Positions 24,601 to 37,599 are shown, counted from the first letter of the stretch. The stretch: 64,000 nucleotides of DNA from Beta vulgaris subsp. vulgaris (GCF_026745355.1 NC_079206.1:4051044-4115043); one strand, 5' to 3'. A program made the numbers and translations. The notes: generated from the letters alone by a model not told the origin.

Positions 24601-27600
24601 CCTTTTATTTGTTGCCATCAACTAGGGTTTTACACAACCTTTTTGCTATTACTATGGCTTGGACCATGTCATTCCATCACCCCAATATCTCTTAGGTTAT
24701 ATGAATGTTTCTCATATCCAGTTGACCTGATCTTTTATCTCCAGAAGTTGCCTGTCTTCACCTTTATATGTAAATGAGTGAGTTGTCACCTTTTGAATTT
24801 CACCATTTTTCTCCAGCACAATTTTGATAGCTTTTGTTTCCCCAGCTCTCATCAACCATGTCTGCTCTGAAAAATGGGTTTGAGTTGTCAACAACTCAAC
24901 ACTGACTAGGGAGATACTTGCAATCCTTCTAATTCAACTATCACTTCTACGAAGAAGGAGGTTAACTAATTTAGGGCCTTTTCAGTGTCGCTTCTAAACG
25001 TGATATGCATATTGCTTGAATTGAAAACTCTAAGGACCAAAAAGGCAAAAAGGTTAGGGAAGAAGAAAGTTGTTAGATACATTATTATGTTTTCTGATCA
25101 ATACCTCTTTTCTCATTTTTTTTCTTAAGATGACAACAATTTAGGACATCATCATTGATTGATGTAATACAGAGTTCTAAAACTCGGTGTCTTTTGATAT
25201 AGTGCTCATTCACTGGGATTTTAATTCGATGATAAGATCTCTTGAATGTTTATAGGTGCAGCTTTTTTTTTTTCTTTTGAAAGGGTAAGTGCAGCTTTTC
25301 TAAGCACACTGTTAGTTAAGTTTTCCTCTGCTGTAGGGTGGTTTGCAATTTTCAAATCTATATCCTCTGAGAAAATGTCCGCACACTTTCGAGCATTACT
25401 TCTGACGAGCTCTGTATCTTATTCTTCATATTTTTCCTGTTCTTGATCATAACATTGTATCCATATTTTCTTTCTTATATTAAAAAAATATCCACATTTT
25501 TGTGCCGATGCAAAAAACACTTCCTTTGGGAAGTTAGTTTGTGTCTCCATTGCTGCATCTTTTCACTTTTATATGTTGCATCACTCTTTTTTCTAACCAC
25601 CACGTTTCATATACCACGAATTTTGCCCCAAAACACTTCTCATGAATGCTTTTGTACAAAGTTTTGAACGAGTCAACATACTGGACTACATGGCAGAAAT
25701 TTAGCAGTTAGTGCTTTTGTTATTAGATCTGATTAGTTAGATCTGATCAATAGACGAGATGGGGTGTTATATGTAATGTCTTTCCAACTATCTGCTTTGC
25801 TTTTGATTGCAGAGTTTAGCAATTGCTGGTATACCACCTATTGGTTGTTCATCTATCTTCTTGTTGGAGCAAAAGTTTTTTTTTTGAAGATAGTTTGTGT
25901 CCTTGCTATTTTGTGGTGAGAGGTGGAGGAAGGGTATTGTGACAAAGAAAGGTTATGGTATTTCATTGTTGTATTCTGGACGTGCAAGATGGTAAGGGTG
26001 GGGTCTGGGCTGTTCAGGATGGCAAGATCTGGTCCTGGTTGTTGTCTTTCCTGAGGAGTGTTGAAGGTTAGTTTTTGTTGATGTTTGATGTTGTGCACCT
26101 GAGGACTTCTTTTCTTTGCAAGCATGAAAGAGCTATGATATTGGTTCGTGAAATAACCATCCCGGCTTAAAATTATCTACTTGCTAAATGATGGGAATAA
26201 GCACAATGGCGATAGCTCCAGCTAGGCAGAGCACCTTGGTAGAAATTCTCTGGTGAAATGTCTTAAATTGGATAATATTACAGTCTTCAGATAGATCGTG
26301 GAAATTATATGGAATATTGACCATGTGTTTCCATTTGGGCCAGAAATACTTTTACCAGCGAGCAAGAAGCATTATGTGGCTGGTTCCATGAGCATGATAC
26401 TAAAGCTGTGGTTTATATGTGTTGTGCACAACTTATAGTGGTGTTCTTCTGACTTCAAGCTTTAAAGCAGTCCACTAAGGTGAATAATTTCGTTCTCAGG
26501 CAACAAGGCTGCTGCTCTGTGGTTGTCCACTTGTCCTGATTATATTATTGTGAGGTTATGCCTTATGAATCAGCAAATTTAGGTTAGAGATGCAAAATGC
26601 AGGGATTTGCACTGTCATATTTTCTCTCTTATTTTATTTAGCTGGGAGCTCAACCTTATTAAAAATAATAGATATCTGCAGTGTAGAGATTTAGCAATTT
26701 TGAGAGTCGTTAACATGATGTGATCTTTAAAATGTAGATTAGGTATACAGTAGTGGCTTTACATGCTTATGGTTTTGACAAAGGGTTGCCATTTTGACGT
26801 GGAAGGAATTGTGAGGGTAAATTTCCTTTTTTTTTAAGTTATATAGCATATCAGGCACACTTTAACATAATTTAGCGCTCACTTCCAGTTTCCCTTGCGA
26901 ATTTGCGATGGTCAGGTCTTTTTGTGTAAAGTCAATAGGTGATGTACATTTGCCGATGATGCGTCTATTGTAAGATAATGATTGATTCCTTTAGGTTATT
27001 AACATGACCAGAAAGTGTGTTAATATTGTTGGTTTGGAAGCTGAGGAATGGCATATGCATGTACATTCCTGCTGTTCTCTGAACCAGTCCTTTTCTGCTC
27101 TTCCTTCACCCTGTCAATATCACCACTTCGTAATATATGGTGAAGCTACCATGATTCGTTCTCGTCATCTTCTTCAGGGTTAGTATTCATGGGAAGTGGA
27201 CAAAACAGTAGTATAACCTTCTATTCACTATTTTCATATCCTTTTTCCTGCCAGTCTGGCATTAAATATTAGCTGCTGTGATGCTTTTTGTCATTTCTTT
27301 TATCCATCCATGTCACCTGGACAAAAAAATCTTCTGCCAACCATTCTCTTTTTCTTATTGTCAGTTTGGTATTAGTAGCTACCATGATGTTTTCATGTCA
27401 ATATTTTTTAGGCCACCAGTGATGTTGCCTGGACAAAAATCTAGCAAAATCTTCAACAACTACATGTTTTTATTGAGTCTCTCTCACTCCTTTTAAGGAG
27501 GCTTAATTTCTTTGTATCAGATGATAATGGATAATTTTCTCGGGCTTCTCCTCATGACATATCTCTCTATCTCCTCTCTCCTTCCTCACGCTTATTCTTG

Positions 27601-30600
27601 AGCAGCAATTCTTGATGGTTTTGGGTCTTTTTCATGGTTGACTGAGGATGAACTTCTGTTCATTTTTGGTTTGTATTTTAATCGAATATACTGGGAACTG
27701 CATGCTCATTTTTGTGCAGGAGCCAGGAAGTCTATATTACCATGTTAAAGACAAGGTAAACTTGACTTTTGTGTGTTATATGGGTACTTTGAGGAGATGT
27801 GAGATGGTTGCTTCAAATACAACTTGAAAGAGATTTGGCTAGCTTTACATTCCTTAACTTTCCTTCATTGCCATTGGAATTGGATATTTCTCTAAATGTA
27901 GCATGCTGGAGTGAATATACCTTAGCCTTGTTTGATACACTCTCTAAGAAGTTTTAGTTTTCTTGTAGTTTCTATCTAAAAACAAGAAAAAGTATGGTGT
28001 TTTATGAAAGTGAAGCTATGTATTATTCGTGGGAGAGCACAATTAGCTTGGTATCGGTGCTCCGGATCAGAGGTCGGACCCTTGAAGCACGAACCAGTTG
28101 TGCACCCTGAAACGGGAGGCAAACAGGATCAGATTGTCGATGGTCACAACAGTCCTTTAATCTTGGCGACCCGGAACTCCTCTTGCTCCGTCCCTTAAGG
28201 CACTTCCAATTAGCTTTTTGTGCTGAAAATCAAGTGTGATTTGAGATCTAGGGTTTGGATTAAAAACCCTAGTTATGCAATTGAACATTGCTAAACAACT
28301 ATGGAGCTCAAGAGCATAGGCCATAGAGGTTTTGGGGTAGCCATGAGTGATGCGAGTCCACCAGAATGTTAGCCAGCTCCTTATGCTTCGTTGTTGCTTC
28401 TGATTGTGTTCACGTCTTCGTTCCCTTACCATAAATCGTATCGGATCCTGTATCGTGTAACGTTGCTTTGTACTAAGGAAGTTGACTTACAAACTGTTGA
28501 ACATATGAATTTGACTTCATAAATATTTGTATCTCTTACAACTAACCATAACAAACAACGCCTTTGCGGTTAGCAAATACTAGGATGGGTTTGGAAAGAA
28601 AGTGAGGATGCAATTGTGATAATAGTGTATGAGAAATTGATATGAAGGGTATTCAGTAAAGTACACTTTTTATAGAATTGTAAAAGGTAAGGAAGGTTAG
28701 GCTATTAATTCTGACAAAATTTTATCCATATCCACTATTTGGGTTGGGCATAGATGGAAGAACTAGGGAGTTGATTCAATTTAAGCATTCTATTTTAGCA
28801 ATGAGGTATGGAGAGTTGAGGGTAGTATATAACTTTCATCTGTGCCAACTGCAAAGCAGAGTAGACTTTCTGAACCCAATGTGCTTTTTTCTCCCTTGAC
28901 TTGATTTTTATCTGTGAAAGAATAAGAATGGAAGAGAGACTCTTGGGATAGAATGGGGGTGGGGGGGTAGAGATGGGCAACAGTGTTTTACCAGGTTCAA
29001 ACATTCCTGAATTAAGTGCATGTATAAATTTTATGTATGTCTTGGATTTGAAGAATCATTATTGTTGTGACATGGCCACAAAGGCGTAAGTTTGGTGGTT
29101 GTATTACCGCACCCATATTTGGCGTGTGTCTTGGAGTGGAATCCTTATAGGGTAAGGTCGTGGAATAGATTAGGGGGTAGAGATGGGTAAAAATATATGC
29201 AGGTTCAAACATCATGTAATGTAAGTGCATGGATAAATTGTATATATTGGATACGGAGAATTATTATTGTTGTGACAAGGCTACAAAAGCCGAAGCCTGG
29301 TGGTTGTATTGACGCACCCATATTTGGGGTGTGTCGTGAAATGGAATCCTCATAGGGTGAGGCCATGGTATCAAGGTGTCCTTGTGTCGGGGTTTTGTAT
29401 TATGTGGACGAGTTTTGCAGTTCCTTTGGATTATGTTGGTATTTAAAAGGAATATATGTCAATTTCTTGTATTCTAGGTACTATTAGTTCCTTTAATGCA
29501 TATGAACTCCTTATTACTAATTTAGGATATCTCGAAAAGTTCGTGAAATCTCTTTTTCAATGGTGACACAGTAATATCTATCTCGTGCAATAACTACCAT
29601 AATTTCCTTGATGAGATATACGCAATATCCACTGTGTTGGCATATTGATGAGATATATGTGAAACTATATGGAAGAAGATGGAAGACAATTTAATGTCGA
29701 AATCTTTTAAGGAACAAATAACAAGCTGCTTTTGAAGGATGATTTCTTTGAACTAGAAAGTGATTTGTTGGATCAATTGAATAAGTTGATGGCCTGATTA
29801 AGTGATCACCTAATTGGGCAATTAAGAGGAGTGGTTCAAAGAGGTCAATAAGGCCTCAATAAATACTAAAATGTAAAATTGAACTCATGGAGAAGATACA
29901 TTGCCTCTGCATGAGATTGTGGCAGTGGTGCAGGGAAATAAGAAGTTTTGAAGAACTTGTCACTCTGCTACCTTAGTCACAAGGTGGTCTGGTGGTTATG
30001 TCTACATAAGGGTCCTTGGCAACTGTAGTACTTTGCATGGATCTTCCACTTTGCGGAAAAGATTGTAAGTTATCGTTTGTTCTGTTTGTCTGATCTCAAG
30101 TTTGTAAGTATTACATAAGGTCCTTGGCAATTGTAAGTAGAATTATTACATAATGGTCCTTGGCAATTGTAGTATGTCTTTCGGATCTTCCTCCCAGATC
30201 TCTTATTTTCTGTAGCAATTGGGAGATATGTGCTCAGTGGTGTGGAGTTGGTTGGTATATAGGACTTTTCAGGTTTAGCTTGTGGATTTGGAGAAACAGG
30301 AGAGCAGCAAAGAAGTGTTGTGTCACCCGCCCTTATGGGTCCATCTCTGCGAGCAACGCTGAAACCGACCTACTTGTTATAACCTGAGTGTTTGTTTAGC
30401 CATTTTGACAATAATTATGATTTCAGAGAGTTGTGAGAACTCTTAGAGAGAATTGGAGTGTTTAATAGGATTAAACGTGGTTAAGACTTGGATTTAGAGT
30501 TCTTTAAAGACTTGTATCATCATCTTATATATTTTCAAAGTCCTAGTGTGTATCTGGAGGTTTTGTCCCGATTATTGGCTTTCCATGTTAACTTCGCTAG

Positions 30601-31785
30601 TGCCATTCGTTATTGATTCCTGTCTATTTTATTCTACATTGTTTTCTCGTTAGATTGCACATTAGGTGAACCTTGAACCCTAACAATGTGTTCCTGATTT
30701 CTTCTTCCAAGAACGTCTTAGATCGTGTTTTTTCTTAGTGAGTTAGATCATGTTTTTCAAAATATCTTTCTATTGGGTTGAGGTGCTGGGACATCGGGGT
30801 TGGTAGTGAGGGTTGCAGGTGTAGAAGAGGTTATTCTTCTTCTTTACATTGTTATGCAGATGCTGAAAGCTTTGGATTCAGCCCCAAAGAGAGACATGTC
30901 TATCCCATGAGAGATTATGGAATGTAGTTATATTTGTATTATGGAAGAGAGACGTGTCTATCCCATGGAAGATTATGGGAAGTATTTTTATTTATCATTT
31001 TGGAAAGTAGATATGTCTACTCCATCATTGGAGATAATGGAAAGTAGGCCGCACGTATTCTTTATTTCTCAGTTACTCTTCCCTTGCCCATTTACTTCAT
31101 CTGCCAGTATTACGATCTGCATTTGCATGTTTATGAGTATGGCTTCTAGTTTACTGAAGTAACACGAATTCCCTTTTTTTTGACATGGTAAATGTAAGCT
31201 GTGGGTAAATGTCACATCGCATCTTGCCTTTCTTGTACATGGCTGATTAGGTGTTGTGTTCATTGTTTACATTTACTACAGTATGTTTGTCGAGCTTGTT
31301 GAAGGGATACTTGTACAACTCTGTCAAATGCTTATTGGTACACTTATGCTGTATCCATTGATTCTCATCCTAGATTTTCAGAAAAACATATCACATCTGA
31401 ATATTATCTTGTCAGTCTCTTATGAGGGATCAAGGAGTCTCGTTGGAACCTATGTTTGATTCTGATATATTGGTGTCAACCTGCAAAAAGCTTACTAATC
31501 CAACATTGTTCTTGTTTAAGAAATCTTTATCACTCTGGTGCTACAACTTCATAGTTGATATTTTCCCAAGTTACTGCGCTATTTTCTAACTGCTGCTTTA
31601 CTCATTTCATATGATCACACAACTTATTACTGGCTCATGTTCCAGAATATTGCGAGAAATATGCCAAGCCCGAGGATATTGGTGCAGTACAGGAGGATGA
31701 ACAATCTAGTGAAGAAGAGCTGAGCGAGGATGGTTATGCCTCTAGCGATGGTGATGATGAGGTGGCCGGCAAAGCTGACCCTTGA
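21685..31785 (+). CDS. Ubiquitin-conjugating enzyme E2 (plant UBC4/5/6 type)
   Basis: Six coding exons with GT-AG junctions are read: 21685-21728, 21836-21915, 22347-22461, 22596-22648, 22756-22884 and 31646-31785, giving 186 residues. The start [15 protein letters not shown], the HPN motif (His74-Pro75-Asn76) and the active-site Cys85 in [12 protein letters not shown] identify a UBC-fold E2 of the plant UBC4/5/6 group, related to yeast Ubc8 and human UBE2H. It accepts ubiquitin from E1 as a Cys85 thioester and passes it on with an E3. A Ser/Asp/Glu-rich tail of about 35 residues follows the fold, as in that group, and length is normal. The last intron, 22885-31645, is 8.76 kb and filled with decayed repeats, while the other introns are all under 450 bp. 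Confidence 0.95.
23025..24930. repeat. Probable decayed interspersed repeat
   Basis: The stretch begins with ggggaggtcc, followed shortly by tccgatagacccttg, phrasing that I remember as recurring in many eudicot genomes in dispersed repeats. The next 1.8 kb has a different, more C/T-balanced composition than the rest of the intron. No reverse transcriptase or transposase frame is readable and no terminal structure was found, so the class is undetermined. Confidence 0.3.
28961..29372. repeat. Tandem duplication, about 210-bp unit, two diverged copies
   Basis: Copy 1 starts at gggtagagatgggcaa near 28,963 and copy 2 at gggtagagatgggtaa near 29,173. Both continue through attattgttgtgaca, a ggtggttgtatt segment, gcacccatatttgg and a tcatagggt/ttatagggt segment. 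The copies differ at many positions, so the duplication is not recent. Confidence 0.7.
30887..31048. repeat. Three-copy tandem repeat, about 60-bp unit
   Basis: Three successive copies carry the series gaga(c/t)atgtctatcccatg, a gagattatgg-type segment and an aagtag/gtag tail, with increasing divergence in the third. It lies in the last E2 intron. No coding role is seen. Confidence 0.55.
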
Positions 31786-33335
31786 TGCTGAATTTAACTG
31801 TCTATCTGTACATTTAATCTTATAAAAGTAAAAAAGATGGGAAATTGCTCTCTGAAGGGTAAGTTTGATGGAAAATAATATCTGAAGACTTCCCTTCTAT
31901 CTCTTTAGCCTTATGTATATTAGTAAACCGAGAAGTATCGCGAATGAGGGACAAGGCGTATATTCATTCATGTCATGGATTTGAGGTAATTTCTAGATGT
32001 CATTAAGAAAAAAACATAAACGTTATGGAAGTTGGTTGGAATCAGGAAATTTTCTATCGGAGTTGGTTGCTGTAATTTCTGATGATGTGTTGATAGTAGT
32101 TGCAGTCCTCTCTACCAATGAAGTTGGATAATATTGAAAGCATCCTCTAAAATCTCTTTGAGTGATCTAAAACTGTTGATTGTTTAGCAAAGGTTACAAA
32201 TTGGGACAAATTTTGGGGGGAACTAGTGGGTAGTGCACACCCACTAGACCACTACCAATTAAATCTAAGATTATTCATTATAGTAAGATCTGGGGAGTGT
32301 TCTCTTTATCTTAAAAATACTAATTTTTAGCGTAAATGGTCCTAATTAAGGTTGATCAAATTCATTTACGTCGAAACATAAGGTTCAATCATGGTTTAAA
32401 TAAAATGTATTATCAGTAATCAATTATAAATGAGTTCTATAGCATAAGTGCATTTCCTATTGTAGAATAATCTCAATTTTCGGTCAACCAGACGTTATCG
32501 TTACAAGTATTTGGTCATCAAAGGAAAAAAAAGGTCTTAAATAGAAAGTCTCACAACTAAATTGAAACAGATGAAGTATTTTTAAGTGTGTTAATTATTG
32601 TAAACAATCTCAAGTTTATATCGTCGAAACTCATAAGTAATTTGCGCATACTATTTTTGGTTTTTTTACCAACAAGGCAACCATCTCCATGGTACCGATG
32701 GTAGTAGGCATTACTAGGAAGAAATGATCACATATATAGAAAGCAAGTGACAAATACTTTGATATTTACTTGAACACGAAAACCTTTTTGTTTTTCCCTG
32801 AACCTTAAACAAGAATCATCAAATGGGTTTGCTTGCAATTGAATAGTTATACTAATTACATCGTTACAATCAATTCATATTGTTAGTTAAATATTCAAAT
32901 TAGAAGAGATTTTTTTCTTTCCATTTTGCTTATAATCTCATATATCAAAATACGTGTTGAGACAAATTAAACAAACTCACATGATAATAATTTTTTTCCT
33001 TATTATCGCAAAGATATGCTTAACAAGTCAAGGTTTAAAAGCAATCACTCGATAAGACATAAGACAACTAGAAGATCCGATCAGATGAGATCAGATAAGA
33101 CCAAGGAAGCTTTGAGACTCAAGTGTGGCCTTCTCCTTCCACTCTCTCTCACCTTAGACTCTGAAACTTTCAGCAGAAATCGCACTCTCTCTCCTCCATC
33201 CAGCCTCACTGCAATCACATTCCGCCATTTTCACCATTAACGAAGAAAAAGAAAAGGAAGAAGGATAAAGAGAAGAGATTGAAACAAGGTTATCAAATTA
33301 AAAGAAGAAAACATAATTTTGTAAATTGCTGGTTA
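31786..33335. other. Intergenic region between the E2 gene and gene 4
   Basis: The first few hundred bases are the likely 3' UTR of the E2 gene. The middle is AT-rich and non-coding. From about 33,050 the sequence becomes rich in ctctctctc and purine runs, typical of a plant 5' UTR, and leads into the ATG of gene 4. No other feature was recognised. Confidence 0.5.
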
Positions 33336-36300
33336 TGAAGAGGATATTGGAGTTCGGGAGGAAAGCTATGTTTTATGTAAGAGTTCTTTCTGGTTATGAA
33401 GAACGTCGCATTCGATCTTATAGATTGCAGCTTGAGCAGCGTCTTCGATCTGTATATTTCTTTTCTCTCTCCTCTTAATTTATGTTTTTCTCTTTAGTTT
33501 TGAATTTATGCTTCTCGATTGTGGCTGATTGTTTTGGAAATTGAAGATTATTCAAGGAGATTTTGTGGTTGTATTGTATCTTGAGTGTTGATTTTAGTCA
33601 ATTTAATCTGATTCTATATTAGGGTTTTTGTTTGATTATCAGTGGAAGATTTAATTAGGGGTTTCTGACTGAAATTTAGGTAATTTGACCTTAGTGAATA
33701 CCTAATGAACCTAAACAAAAAGCCTCTTACAGAAGAGGGTCCTTTAATTGTGAAGTTTTATAATCCAATTTGTGGGAATTTGAAGAATATCGTCAACACC
33801 ACTGTAAACGCTGAATATTATCTACTGTCTACGTATCTGTTCTTGTTTTCTGGGGGGGGGGGGATTTGCAGGAGAAAATGACATGTTTTTGCCTATCATT
33901 TCAAGAATCAGGCATTGTTTGGTTTTGAGTGCTTTTCGGGAAGTGGGTTGGATTCAATTAAAGGAGACAAAACAAATCGAAATAAGGTCTTATTTATTAC
34001 TTTCTGAAGCTATGCTTGGTTCAAGTGCTCTTCAGTAAACAGATTGCATTGAACCAAATCACTAGCTATGACAGCCCTAATAGCATTACCTAGGATGTCT
34101 TGGCCTAGTGGTTAAGATTGAGGTTCTGTGACCGATCGTTCACAGTCGAATTCCCCTTCCCTTTCTTTGAACTTTGTAGTGCGTTCGTGACTCATATAGA
34201 TAAAAAAAAACCCAGCCCTAATAGCATTGTCATCGATATAGGTACCCAAGGAAAGAGAGAAGAGGTGGTTAAAGTTGATGTAGTATTTTGAAGGAAAGGG
34301 TAGCTCTGAAAAGTAGTGCCAGGTGGCTGGATCAAGGATGGTTTAGATTACCCCCATGTAAGGGTATCTGAAACCACAAGGGATTGAGACTTGAGAGGTA
34401 TCATATGGCCAGATTCCCATTCTGGTAAGTAACAGAGTGCAAGAACAAAAGTCCGAAACAAACATCTTGAAATAGATGTCTCTATGCCTTTTCCATCGGC
34501 ATTAAAATGCGCAACCAAACGTGCTATTTTTTTTCTCATGATAAGGCTGAAATCCCTGTCTTGATGAGTTTACATGCACGCATAATGTGTTGGGAGGTCT
34601 ACACTCATACAACTTCAGCCTCAATGTTGATGGAACTAACAGAGTTATTTATATGTTCAGTTTTCTTCTCTCTTGAAGTGAATAACCAATACATTGTGTG
34701 ACGATCTGTGAAAAATATTTGCTGATTTACTATATTTCTCTGCATATAATTATTGGCGGGTTCTCCTCACCTTATTCAAAAAGTTTTAGGGCTCACTCAT
34801 CATGTCCAATAAGGTCTAGTAAGTTCAAATAAAGAGAACGCACCTTATGTCTAGTTTAGGAAGAACCATTGTGATAGGGTTACATTACCACAAGGCATAA
34901 CAATTATATAGGAATCTTCTGAATATCTTCTGCATATTCTTTTCATGCCTTTTATCTGTGTGTGTGCTTTTTAACTATAATCTTCTCTTCTCTGGGCAGT
35001 GTTTTTATCTGAAGATTTGATCTGAATTCAGATCTGGAAATTGAAATGTTGTATTTAAATTCTAAGTCAAGTGTTTGGAAAACGCTAATAATGTGAATCC
35101 AAATTCCATTTCCACTAGAATGTTAAGGATGTCATTGCCATTCTAGTTATGGAATGGTAATTTAGCTATTTTTTCACCAAAAAAATTTGAGAAGTTAATT
35201 AATAAACAGCAAATCAACCCCTAATTCAAATAGCAATACCACTTACAAATTGTCTTCAGCACAAAAACAAAAAACAAAAAAAAGGAAGAAGAACCTGATG
35301 AGAGAAGAATACAATAAGTTCCATTGTTACCCATCCAATAGAACTTAGAGAAGGGGAAAAAGTTCTTTTCAAATTCTTGTCCCATAGTCTGTTGATGCTG
35401 AAATTAGATTGACAATTGGAGATAAAGGAAACAGAGGGTGGTAAGTAAGGAGTGAGCTATGGGAGAAAGGAGACAGGTAAAGGTTTGCAAATAATGACAT
35501 AGAGAGGAGAAAGAGACTGGGGTCTGGGATGAGTTAGGAGTTTTAAATGACTAGTTGAGTTGTGTAGTTCTAAATCCTCTGTTGGAATATTTTTTTCAGA
35601 ATTTGTAGAAGTTCCAGATTTGAAATTCTTTGGGTATCCAAACACAAAATTTACCTAATTCCAGAACTTCAAATGAAGTTCTTGTATCCAAGCTCACCAT
35701 CAATTACTTTGGGAAAATCATATATAATAGCCTTGACGTTGTGAGCATGAAAGACATTGAAAAGTTGAAAATGTCTACTTGCCTTTGGACATTATTTGTT
35801 TGGTTTATGCATGATTGATGTGAGGCCGAGTAAAAACCTAACTTGAAATGTTTCTAATGAGGTTGCGTAGGCAAATATTTTTTGATGTTATTCAAATTAT
35901 TATACTTGCATGAACTAAGGAAGGACAAAGATGGTGTGTGGATATGACTCACTCCTTGTGCATGAAAGGAAGGAGCTTGGAGATTAGCTCCACAAGGATT
36001 AAATTATTGAGTAAATATAATGGAAAGATGGTCATGCAAAGTAGGGAACAAGGGTTTATGTTGTTGCACTTGCATAGCACTGCCACAGTAGAGGTTTGTA
36101 TATTAGCTTTACATGGAATATATGGGTAGGAGAGACTTAGAGAAGATTATGATGGCACAAGTCCCATATTTGACGTGTGCGCTGCATCATTTTAATATTG
36201 CTTAAGTTGGAACTTGGAAGGTTAGATTACTGAGGTGGTGCTTTGCACTGATCCAACAATGAGGTGGAGATAAGTGATATAGATGACATGTAATTATTTA

Positions 36301-37599
36301 GAATGCTAAGATGACATAGATTTCTTACACGCTTCATTTTATGGATTTAAGGAATATGTTAAGGTATATGAGATGTGGACTTTATTGATCCCAGTTCTTC
36401 CTGATTTTGTTTGACATGTTCTTCTATATGTTTCTGTTTAGGCACAAGAAAAAAAGCTGGCTACACAAAAGGTCCCTGAACAAATTGTGCTGTCTGAAGT
36501 TCGAAAAATGGTGGAGGAAATGCAAAATCTTAATAAGAAGCTGGAAGAGATGGTGAGCCTGTTAACAAGTTTAATATGCACGTAGCTCTTCTATTTTGGA
36601 TTACGCCTTATTTCTAGTTTTATTTGATCTTTGATTTGTTGCATAATATTATGCAGCTGACAGTAGACAGTGTTATATTTGCATGACTTGTACTCAACAC
36701 TAATTTGCATCTTGCAAAGTTGTACAACGTTGAGATATACTATCCCTATCCCCAAATTATGGGTCTTTGAGTTGAGGTCAGTCTTAAGAAAAGGAGCTGC
36801 ATATCATAACTATCCTTCGCTATTTGCATTAAAATCTGCACCATCTCAATATGGCATATTTTGGTTTTTGGAGTTCTTAGTCAGTTAGTTGATGGGATCA
36901 TCAAGGTTAATATGAGAAATTCTGAATTGTAGCTTATTAAATCTAGAATATGGCCTATTATTTTGGGAGAGATAAAATAGAAATGTGACCTATTATTCTG
37001 GAATGGAGGGAGTATTGGCCTTCTTATTTTTTCTGTTAGTGTTTTTTTTCAATTGTAAGCTGCTGTGCAAAAAAAAAAAAAGATGTAAAATTGTGTTGCT
37101 GACAAGACGGTCATATTTGTTTAATTTCTGCTTAGCTAACTAAAACACTTGAAATCCTCATCTTGTCTTGTGTTGTCGCTTTGTTGTTGCGTAAGCTACG
37201 TATTTTCTTGGGAGTGTTGGGAAAGATGAATGTGCACATAGGGAGTTGTATATGCGTAACTGTTCTCTCCAAGGTCATATTTCCTGGATTTTTCAGTTGG
37301 CTTTGAGTTTTGACCCTAAAGGATTTCAAGGTTTTTAATAACTTCATACTTTTTTTCAGGAAGGTGATATTAATGAGTACTTCAAGCCAGTCGACAAAGA
37401 AGTGGAGGCTCTTATGGATATGCAGATGGAGAAAGAGAAAGCAAAGATGGAAATGATGGGTGCCATGTATAAGCAGGCTATGCTTGAGAAAGCCGAAACA
37501 CAGGCAGCTATTGATGGAGATGGTGCCGACCAACCGAAGACGGAGACAATGAGTGCCATGTTTAAACAGGCTCTGCTTCAGAAGAACCCACAAAAATAG
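33336..37599 (+). CDS. Conserved plant protein of unknown function, coiled-coil rich
   Basis: Three coding exons are read: about 33336-33451, 36442-36552 and 37360-37599, giving about 155 residues. Exon 1 encodes MKRILEFGRKAMFYVRVLSG and an Arg-rich helix. Exon 2 is a Lys/Glu-rich helix (VRKMVEEMQNLNKKLEEM). Exon 3 starts with EGDINEYFKPVDKEVEALMD and carries two related motifs, MGAMYKQAMLEKAE and MSAMFKQALLQKNP. The protein looks helical, probably a coiled coil, with no enzyme motif. I know no function for it. Exons 2 and 3 are in phase. By strict position counting exon 1 is one base short of phase 0 near 33,360, which could be my counting error or a real one-base deletion. Intron 1 (3.0 kb) holds a SINE and intron 2 a Stowaway MITE. 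Confidence 0.7.
33850..33863. repeat. Poly-G tract in intron 1 of gene 4
   Basis: A run of roughly ten G follows ttttct. It is a homopolymer and its length may be unreliable. Confidence 0.5.
34072..34228 (+). mobile_element. tRNA-derived SINE with 16-bp target duplication
   Basis: The body, 34088-34212, has an A-box-like tggcctagtgg at about 34,101 and a B-box-like cagtcgaattcc at about 34,144, and ends in a short A run followed by ccc. A perfect 16-bp direct repeat, cagccctaatagcatt, flanks it at 34072-34087 and 34213-34228. This is the signature of target-primed reverse transcription. It lies in intron 1 of gene 4 in the sense orientation. Confidence 0.85.
36738..37014. mobile_element. Stowaway-like MITE in intron 2 of gene 4
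   Basis: The left end tactatccctatccccaaat and the right end (complement tactccctccattccagaat) are imperfect inverted repeats. Inward they continue as tatgggtc and taataggtc. TA borders are present. The left end has diverged more than the right. Confidence 0.65.

Larger units (their letters stand above)
22885..31645 (+). other. Unusually long last intron of the E2 gene (8.76 kb)
   Basis: The span runs from a gtaata donor to a ttccag acceptor. It contains no second gene that I recognise. It includes a decayed repeat tract (about 23,025-24,930), a 210-bp tandem duplication (28,961-29,372), a three-copy repeat (30,887-31,048) and one exon-like segment (27,720-27,755). Short open frames inside it show no family resemblance. 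Confidence 0.7.

Noticed and set aside
28020..28200. A retrotransposon gag start suggested by cttggtatcggtgctcc
   Set aside because: It resembles a tggtatcagagc-like phrase, but no LTR, gag domain or continued frame was found around it.
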